Positions 29,274 through 64,000 of a stretch of 64,000 nucleotides of DNA are shown here, piece by piece. The notes under the pieces were generated by a model. That model was not told where the DNA came from. It did no database searches and saw nothing but the letters and a program-made list of their open reading frames with translations. The position numbers and the translations under genes are program-made. The DNA lies in NCBI RefSeq assembly GCF_041260155.1, contig NC_091930.1:35944263-36008262 (forward strand), written 5' to 3'. The first letter of the stretch is position 1. Each line of letters opens with the position of its first letter. The stretch is from Ptychodera flava (taxonomy: Eukaryota; Hemichordata; Enteropneusta; Ptychoderidae).

Positions 29274-30986
29274 TAATATATTCCAAGTCGCTGTGCAAGA
29301 TTTAGGGGTGACTTTGCAGAACCCAGTAACTTTCATGGTCATTGGTATTAAATAGTCCGATGAAGAACAGGCGATGACACAGACTAGTCTAACAGGACTG
29401 CTGTAGTGCCAACTAGGAATTAGCTTGCTCTTATGCAGTTTTTAATTTCCAATCAGTGCAAGGCTACTCAGTCACTATGACTTACCGATTCAATCTGTAT
29501 AATATGCGTTTAAAATCAGAGTCACAGGCTCAGATCTCCGCGGTTTTAAAACCTTGCATCGAATTCAGTCTCTAAAAAAGTCTGTTACGCCCTCTATTTC
29601 CATTCCAGATACCTTTTGCATGCAGTCATCACTCAATAATGGCCACAACAAAGGACTCTGACGTCAGAGGTCATGAGCTATCGAACTTCAGTTACCGTGT
29701 CCTGCACAAAGACCCTGATGTTTTTCTTTTCAGGCGCGTGTACTCCGATTTGACCTATCTGGAGTTGTGTTTACGGCCAGAAACATAACGCCCGAAAAGC
29801 ACTGACTTTGTGCATACAGGTAGTAGAGGAATTTAAACCAATTACTCGCACTGAATTAAACTTAAAAGGGTTAGCAAATGAATATTTGATGAAGAACATT
29901 CTTTGAAAGGCTTCACAGCTATGTACATGCGTATCTTCACAAAGTTCTGTGCAGCGTGGGACTTACGTTGTCAATGGCGAATACACATTCAGATAGAGAC
30001 AATCTTCGCTCTGTGGTTCTTGAAACGGGTAAGATGTGTTTTGCTGGATACACGCAAACCCAATGTCAGTCGCATTGTAAATCCCCGGCCAAGGGGCTTT
30101 GGCTGGGGTGGTCGGAATCTGAGGTCACCAACCGGTGGCTCTGCGTACGGTATCCCCATGAAGACGTGAAGCGTGCGGTTAACATTGGCGTCCCCGTGTG
30201 AGAATTCCATAGATTTGCCAACCAGCATTCCTGTGCTCACTTCTACAAGAGGGTCATCAGAGCAAACGTAGCTCAAAATGACCATTAGCAAACCGAATTG
30301 CAAGAGCACCATGGCTGAACGTTAAGTTAAGTTTTCAGACTGATGCTGTTCTATACCTTGTTATTTCGAACGTGCATACATGGCCAACATCCAGGATAAT
30401 AAGTACAAGTTACAGGGTCAACCACTCCCTCACGACAGCCCCAATAAAGCTCGTTGTGCCACAGACAAATAGAATGACAGACTAGCAACGCTGCACGTCG
30501 TTTGTTATATGGTCATCTCGATAAACTACGGTCTATTCATATTTAAATGAGCTTCACTGGTGTTAGCCTTTTTGGAGAATTCGTTTGTGATTATGCGAAA
30601 AATACGACGAGATGGCATCGTGCTGCCTGTCGCGTAGCAACCATACTTACTTTGTGAGCTCTCAGGGCAGAAAAACTGCTTCACGCCAATCCAAATATAA
30701 CACGCCAGTAGTTCCATAAACATGTCCTTCCTTGACGAACGTGTAAAAGACGGTATGACTAACCGTAAACCATTGAGTAAACCCAGCCAGTATCGATAAA
30801 GGCTTTCAAATTTGGTTCAAACACACTCATATATATTCATAAAAATATGAGAGGAATTTTTAAAATGGTTAAACTCACTTTCCTGAAGCTCAAAACACTC
30901 CCGTTTTCGCCAGCACGCCAATTGCGCTCAGCACCACTCGACAACCTCAACACAAACTTTGCCGAACATACTTTTGCTTAACAAAG

Positions 30987-30987
<1 letters not shown>

Positions 30988-31060
<73 letters not shown>

Positions 31061-31067
31061 TATATAT
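30988..31067. repeat. (TA)n microsatellite
   Basis: 80 bp of TA repeat with one AAT interruption. Confidence 0.95.
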
Positions 31068-31080
31068 CATCTTTTGTGGA

Positions 31081-31154
31081 CAGACAGCCAGACAGACAGA
31101 CAGACAGACGAGCGGACGGACGGACGGACGGACGGACGGACGGACGGACGGACG

Positions 31155-31195
<41 letters not shown>

Positions 31196-31196
31196 T

Positions 31197-31237
<41 letters not shown>
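31081..31237. repeat. Compound tetranucleotide block (CAGA)n-(CGGA)n-(TAGA)n
   Basis: Three related tetranucleotides follow each other in homogeneous sub-blocks, differing at one position: CAGA, then CGGA (about 10 units), then TAGA (more than 20 units). Confidence 0.95.
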
Positions 31238-32276
31238 CTTTCAGTGTACTCGCACTGTCTTGGCAAAGTTCGTCGAATATTTCATAATTTTGAAAACTCT
31301 CTTAAAAACGCCCAAACCATGTATCGTTTTCGAGTAAATGTTTAATTGTCTTGGTCGTGATGCAATAAACGCAACATTTTTACACCGATTTTCACTTTCA
31401 ATGGTGTTAATAACTACCACGATATTTATTTACATTTATCAAATTAGGATAGCATAGAAACCACTGTTCTTCTTAAAGGGGTAGGTTCTTCATCAGCTTT
31501 ATCTCTGAGCAGATTAACTGTGCACGAATTTCAAGGAGAACACAGGACTAGAATCACATAAACTCGCAGTGTAAACGGCCACTAATGCTCGAACCAGGGA
31601 TTTAGGACTGCCCCTTTAATCATGTCACTGTTAAACCATAAATGCCATTGGCGTCATCATATACATTTACCACATTTAAGGTTGAAAGTGCTGTGTTGTG
31701 TTTTGAAATCAGAATTCGTCGAACCCTGTGTGTTTACTTCTTCATTTTCTGAAATAACATAACTCTTTTATCAAAAAACAACAATAATTTGTGTTGTTGT
31801 GTTGTGCGAATAATTGTGAAATCTGAATAAATAGGAGGGACTTGGTTTTAGGAAACAGTGACTAGTCTGCTATCCTTTATGAAGAGAAGTTGCAATACAT
31901 CACAGAGATGAAATAAAAGTCTTGAAACTTTGCTAACTCCACGAGTTCAAAAATGAACCCCTACAGAAGGTAGATCAGAAAAGATTTGTAAAAAAATTGA
32001 GTCCGAATATCTGTCCCAGAGGCGCATTTTCATACATTTTTATGAAATTATTCATATACATCAAAATTGTATATACATTATGAACGTGTAAAATTGTGCA
32101 AGCTGGCATGTTACGAAAATATCTGATGAAGTGACAGAGCTAGTAATGCTAGTCAATTCATGGATGATGAACAGCACTAGTAAGTTACGTTATTGACAAA
32201 ATGAGGCCTCTCCGAAAATAATTAATATGATTAGCATTTTAAACATATTTTGTCGTATATCTAGTCACGGCACAAG

Positions 32277-48803
<16,527 letters not shown>

Positions 48804-48923
48804 GGCTGAACGTTAAGTTTTCAGACAGATGCTGTTCGACACTTTGTCAATTGGAATGTGCATGCATGACCAATAGACTGGACAATATGTATAAGTTACA
48901 GGGTAAACCTCTCCCACACGACA

Positions 48924-48933
48924 CCCTTTTAAA
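48924..48933 (-). promoter_or_regulatory. TATA-like box of esterase copy 3
   Basis: TTTAAAAGGG on the minus strand, about 120-130 bp upstream of the ATG, in a block conserved with copy 4 (TTAAAAAGGG) and altered in copies 1 and 2. Position and conservation suggest a core promoter; no transcript start is known. Confidence 0.4.
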
Positions 48934-49384
48934 GCTCGTTGCAGGATACAAAAGGCCGCCAACTCATTGCAAATTCATAATGGCCCTTGAGTGACAGAAG
49001 GCATCAATTAGGTCGGCTGCTCCGTTCGGAGTGAATGATTCTCAAATAAAATTTATTGTTGGCATACCATAAAAATAGACTGCTTCAGAAACACCTAGAC
49101 CGTAGAAGATTAACAATGCGCAGAAAAGAAAGTTTTACTCATGCTCAAAATTTTACAGTGCATTTCTGTTGTCTGTTGTTTGTGTCGACTCATCGTGAAA
49201 CCCTTGGAGTATTAAAAGCCTTTTTCAGGCTCAACATCTTAATTTTCCATTCTTTATGAAAGGGATAGGCAGCAATTTTCAATTGCAGACATAATCATAG
49301 GTAAAGTTTAGATGCGCTTCTTCTGATTGTATTCTTTGTGCGATATGACCAAGAGATGTCATTTTCATGCATGTGATTGTGGAA

Positions 49385-49386
<2 letters not shown>

Positions 49387-49444
<58 letters not shown>
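49387..49444. repeat. (TA)n microsatellite
   Basis: 58 bp of TA repeat; the equivalent tract upstream of copy 4 is 60922-60999. Confidence 0.95.
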
Positions 49445-49446
<2 letters not shown>

Positions 49447-50229
49447 TCTGAGCAAATTGACTAAGACTAACTGTGCACAACTTTCAAAGGAGAACAAAGG
49501 ACTAGAATCACATAAACAGTCAGTGTAAACAACCACTAATGCTAGAACCAGGGATTGGGACTGCCCCTTTAATGATGTCACTGCTCAAACATCAATGTCA
49601 TTGGCGTTATCATATATATTTACTACATTTAAGGTTGAAAAGTGCTGTGTTGTGTTTTGAAAGCAGAGTTCATCGAACCCTGTGTGTTTACTGTACAAAA
49701 ACATAACTCTTTTATCAAAAACCCACAATCATTTGTGTTGTTGTGATGCGCGAATAATTATGAAATCTGAATAAAGTGAAATTGTTCAAGGATTGACTTA
49801 GTTTTAGGACACAGTGTAGGACACAGTGACTTGTCTGCTGACCGTTATGATAAGTACTTGCAATACATCACAATCTTGAAACTTTGCTAATCCCAAGAGT
49901 TTTAAAATGAGCCCCAACATCCGGTAGATCAGAAAAGAATAATATTGTAAAAAAAATTGAGTCCGAATATCTGTCCCAGAGGCGCGTTCTATACATTTTT
50001 ATGAAACTATTTCGTATACATCAAAATTGTATATACATTATGAACGTGTAAAAGTGTACAAGTAGGCATGTTACGAAATATATCTGATGAAGTGACAGAT
50101 TTTTAAATGCTAGTCAATTCATAGATGATGAATAGCACTATTCTATTAAGTTACATTATTGACAAAATGAGGCCTCATCAGCATTTTAAACAATGCCATA
50201 TTATGTCGTCTATCCATGCACGGCACAAG

Positions 50230-60354
<10,125 letters not shown>

Positions 60355-60475
60355 GGCTGAACGTTAAGTTTTCAGACCGATCCTGTTCGACACTTTGTTA
60401 TTTGGAATGTGCATGCATGACAGATAGACTGGACAATATGTATAAGTTACAGGGTAAACCCGTCCTGCACGACAG

Positions 60476-60485
60476 CCCTTTTTAA
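60476..60485 (-). promoter_or_regulatory. TATA-like box of esterase copy 4
   Basis: TTAAAAAGGG on the minus strand, about 122-131 bp upstream of the ATG, aligned with TTTAAAAGGG of copy 3. Confidence 0.4.
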
Positions 60486-60517
60486 GCTCGTTGCGGGATA
60501 CAAAAGGCCGCCAACTC

Positions 60518-60522
60518 ATTGG
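60518..60522 (-). promoter_or_regulatory. CCAAT box candidate of copy 4
   Basis: CCAAT in TTTCCAATGAGTTGG, roughly 35 bp upstream of the TATA-like box. Copy 3 has GCAAT at the same place. Confidence 0.3.
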
Positions 60523-60921
60523 AAATTCATAATGGCCCTTGAGTGACAGCACGCACCAATTAGGTCGACCCCTCCGTTCGGAATGACGATTCTCAAACAA
60601 AATTTATTGTTTGCACACCATAAATATAGACTGGTTCAGAAACACCTAGACCGTAGAAGACTAACAATGCGCAAAAGAGAAAGTTTTACTCATGCTCTAC
60701 ATTTTACAGTGCATTTCTATTGTCTGTTGTTTGTGTCGACTCATCGTGAAACCCTTGGAGTATTAAAAGCTTTTTTCAGGCTTCACGTCTTAATTTCCAG
60801 TTCTTTTATGAGAGAGATAGGCAGCAATTTTCAATTGCAGACATAATCATAGGTAAAGTTTAGATGCGCTTCTTCTGATTGTATTCTTTGTGCGATATGA
60901 CCCTGAGATTTCATTCTCATG

Positions 60922-60922
60922 C

Positions 60923-60999
<77 letters not shown>
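60922..60999. repeat. (TA)n microsatellite
   Basis: 78 bp of TA repeat with one AC interruption. Confidence 0.95.
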
Positions 61000-61005
<6 letters not shown>

Positions 61006-61677
61006 ACTTTATTGTTAGAATTCAAAATGATATTTTGACCAAACAGTACATCAGTACATAATGCCGAAAAATACTCGATTTGTTGATGACTTTTCTGATA
61101 GAATGTTTCGTTACGAGGTAAGCATGGCATAGGAAGCTTTTTTGTTAGGAAAAGTTGAAATTCACCGAAAGCAAAGATGAGGTAAAATCTTCAGGAATGC
61201 ATCAATTACAATTTACACATTTCACGAATCTGTGTTGTATAATTGCATAATTATCACATGTCTTACCAGTAATATTAAGATTAGAGACTACAGATATTAA
61301 ATTTAAAACATCGGATATAATTTATTCCTGTAAATTTCTCGATTTATATTATCAAACTATCTCGATTAATCACAACTAACTCGAACAGTCTCGATTTATT
61401 ACGACTAACTCGAACAGTACATACATGCAAACACCATTCATGCATAAATAGATACATGCACATAATGTACAGATACATAGATACATACATGTTACGTACA
61501 TATATATATAGGTGCATTCATGTATCCATCCGTCCATCCGTGCGTGCGTGCATGAATACATGAAGACAGACAGACAGAAAGACAGACAGACACACAGACG
61601 TCGCCGACTTACCATATAAGCTCTCTTTTGTATTTATACATATACCAAATGTGAGCTAACAAGATTTGTGGACTAAC

Positions 61678-62055
<378 letters not shown>

Positions 62056-62261
62056 GGCAATTGTGATTTCAGACATATGTAATGTTTCGATACTTCACCG
62101 TTGATCCTATACTTTGTGCGATGACCCCTGTGTTGTCATGCCCCGTGATTGTGGAAGGAATGTCTTTAAAGGCCGATGCAATTGTCTGTCTGTCTGTCTA
62201 TCTGAATGTCTGTCTGTCTATCTATCTAATAGGTCTATCCATCAACCATCCATCCATCCAT

Positions 62262-62264
62262 CCT

Positions 62265-62358
<94 letters not shown>
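62262..62358. repeat. (CT)n microsatellite
   Basis: About 97 bp of CT repeat with two CC interruptions, preceded by CTGT and CATC short runs. Confidence 0.95.
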
Positions 62359-62362
<4 letters not shown>

Positions 62363-62404
62363 ACTGTATACACACCGCACACAACATACACACATACATA
62401 CACC

Positions 62405-62988
62405 ACATACATACATACATACATACATACATACATACATACATACATACATACATACTACATACATACATACATACATACATACATACATACATACATA
62501 CATACATACATACATACATACATACATACATACATACATACATACATACATACATACATACATACATACATACATACATACATACATACATACATACATA
62601 CATACATACATACATACATACATACATACATACATACATACATACATACATACATACATACATACATACATACATACATACATACATACATTCATTCGTA
62701 CATACATACATACATACATACATACATACATACATACATACATACATACATACATACATACATACATACATACATACATACATACATACATACATACATA
62801 CATACATACATACATACATACATACATACATACATACATACATACATACATACATACATACATACATACATACATACATACATACATACATACATACATA
62901 CATACATACATACATACATACATACATACTACATACATACATACATACATACATACATACATACATACATACATACATACATACATAA
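62405..62988. repeat. (CATA)n microsatellite, about 584 bp
   Basis: More than 140 tetranucleotide units of CATA with only three short interruptions (near 62459, 62691-62697 and 62928). The long open frames through it are repeat artefacts. Confidence 0.98.
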
Positions 62989-63738
62989 GTAGAGACTTCG
63001 GTTCAACACTTTTATACAGATTTTCATTTGATACTATCATGATATTCATCTACATTTATCAAACAGGATAGAAGAGAAACCATTAGGCCTATTCTCCTTA
63101 AAGGGGTAGGTTCTTTATCGACTTTATCTTCGAGCAAATTGACTGAGACTAACGGTGCACGATTTTCAAAGGGGACAAAGGACAAAAATTAAATAATCAG
63201 TCAATGTAAACAGCCACTAATGCTGGAACCAGGGGTTTAGGACTGCCCCTTTAATCATGTCACTGTTCAAACAGTCATGTCATGTGCTCTTTCCGTGTAC
63301 TCCATACAAGGTTATGCTATGTCGTATTTAAAAGCGGAGTTCATCGATCCCTACGTGCTTACTTCTTTCATTTTTGAAATAAAATTATCCCTTTATCTGC
63401 AAACAACAATCATTTGTGTTTTGAAATATGCGAATAATTATACAATCTATATAAATAAGGTGAAATCTTTGTAAAGAATTGAGATTCTGAATATCTGTCC
63501 GGGAGGTGCATTCTACCTTCAGTTTTGTTTATAAAACTATCTCATATTAATCAACATAAATCAAAATTATGTCGACAATATAAATGTGTAAAACTTTTAC
63601 AAGCTGGCATGTTACGAAATATACCTGATTAAGAGGCAGATGCAATGCTAGTCAATTCATAGACGATGAACATCACTGGTAAGTTACGTTATTGACAAAA
63701 TGAGGCCTCGTCCGAAGTAATTAATATGATCAGTCTAT

Positions 63739-63911
63739 CTAGTCACGGCACAAGTTACTCATTACAGGCTTCACAATGTCGCCGACAAGAAATGTCATCA
63801 GTACCGCAACAACGGTGATACGCAAAGATAACCCCATCGAGTCAACAGCGCCACTAGAGCAAACTACAGATCTGTCCATGTCTTCTTCGGTGGGCGTGAA
63901 ATTCTCGTCTT
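63739..63911 (-). CDS. Esterase copy 5, last exon only
   Basis: The exon starts after a CATAG acceptor and encodes EDENFTPTEEDMDRSVVC, a spacer and the hydrophobic segment LRITVVAVLMTFLV, the same Cys-plus-hydrophobic tail as copies 2-4. One base is missing near the end against the other copies, so the end reads VKPVMSNLCRD and the stop moves to 63739-63741. The remaining seven exons would lie to the right of the window. Whether the altered tail still signals GPI attachment is uncertain because the end becomes longer and more polar. Confidence 0.75.
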
Positions 63912-64000
63912 CTATGTGGCAGAAAATAAACAAAACATTAGAAAAGCAATGACTCATTCCCGCGAGTTGGACCTAATGAATACGACTTAGTCATATTTTA

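Larger units (their letters stand above)
30313..32276. other. Intergenic region between esterase copies 3 and 2
   Basis: It includes the 5' flank of copy 2, in which the TATA-like box of copy 3 is changed to TTTATTGGGG (about 30431-30440). There follow a (TA)n tract, a tetranucleotide block, and the duplicated block 31270-31800 with the empty TTAA site. No gene is seen. Confidence 0.6.
48804..50229. other. Intergenic region between esterase copies 4 and 3
   Basis: It holds the 5' flank of copy 3, a conserved block (49040-49320) that recurs at 60590-60890, a (TA)n tract, and the duplicated block 49440-49750. The region leads into the 3' end of copy 4. No gene is seen. Confidence 0.6.

Noticed and set aside
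30928..31266. Open frame over TA and tetranucleotide repeats
   Set aside because: Repeat artefact with no family similarity.
62082..63071. Long open frames (up to about 330 codons) on both strands
   Set aside because: They translate the (CATA)n and (CT)n microsatellites into short periodic peptides (YIHT, MYVC); no real protein.

Overview
This is a nuclear window from an animal: genes are split into many GT-AG exons, the DNA is AT-rich, and microsatellites and several transposon classes fill introns and intergenic DNA. The protein families (cholinesterase-like esterases, a PIF/Harbinger pair, an L1/Tx1-type LINE) suggest a marine invertebrate, possibly a non-vertebrate deuterostome such as a hemichordate or amphioxus. 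The sequence alone does not fix the species.

The backbone is a head-to-tail tandem array of carboxylesterase/cholinesterase-like genes, all on the minus strand, read from high to low coordinates. Equivalent stop positions lie about 14.0, 18.0 and 13.5 kb apart. I number the copies from the left. Copy 1 (12660-16043) has five of eight exons and has lost its signal peptide. Copy 2 (18325-30312) has all eight exons but carries several frameshifts and a nonsense codon. Copy 3 (32277-48803) has all eight exons, one 1-bp deletion and a LINE in intron 1. Copy 4 (50230-60354) is intact at 621 codons. Only the last exon of copy 5 (63739-63911) is in view. A diverged two-exon relic lies at 61678-62055. 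Exon lengths and phases are almost identical between copies (exons 2-8 are 163, 78, 119, 168, 644, 176 and 158 nt). Copy 4 encodes a secreted Ser-Glu-His esterase with three conserved disulfides and a C-terminal Cys plus hydrophobic tail like the GPI-anchored H form of acetylcholinesterase. It has a shortened omega loop without the choline-binding Trp, so a true acetylcholinesterase activity is unlikely. Copies 3 and 4 carry Ser at the third oxyanion-hole glycine and share an old LINE insertion that copies 1 and 2 lack, which groups them as 1+2 and 3+4.

The left 12 kb holds a PIF/Harbinger two-gene unit: the 3' exons of a coiled-coil accessory (Myb/SANT-like) protein on the plus strand (679-3572), convergent with a three-exon DDE transposase on the minus strand (4987-11260). 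Copy 1's intron-5 homology stops at about 11.9 kb, where this unit begins, so the unit probably inserted into copy 1 and pushed exons 6-8 beyond the window.

Mobile elements can be dated by comparing paralogous introns. They include two terminal-inverted-repeat elements with TWA target duplications (9039-10468; 26952-29273, the latter filled with a 180-bp tandem repeat), TTAA-flanked MITEs (7014-7409; 17399-17561, with empty sites in paralogues), two roughly 680-bp near-perfect foldback palindromes, a MITE family with GGTAG...GCGCCTC ends, a nearly full-length L1/Tx1-type LINE with a second truncated copy, both bounded by (CTA)n, and a reverse-transcriptase fragment with a damaged active site. 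No rRNA, tRNA or CRISPR was found.
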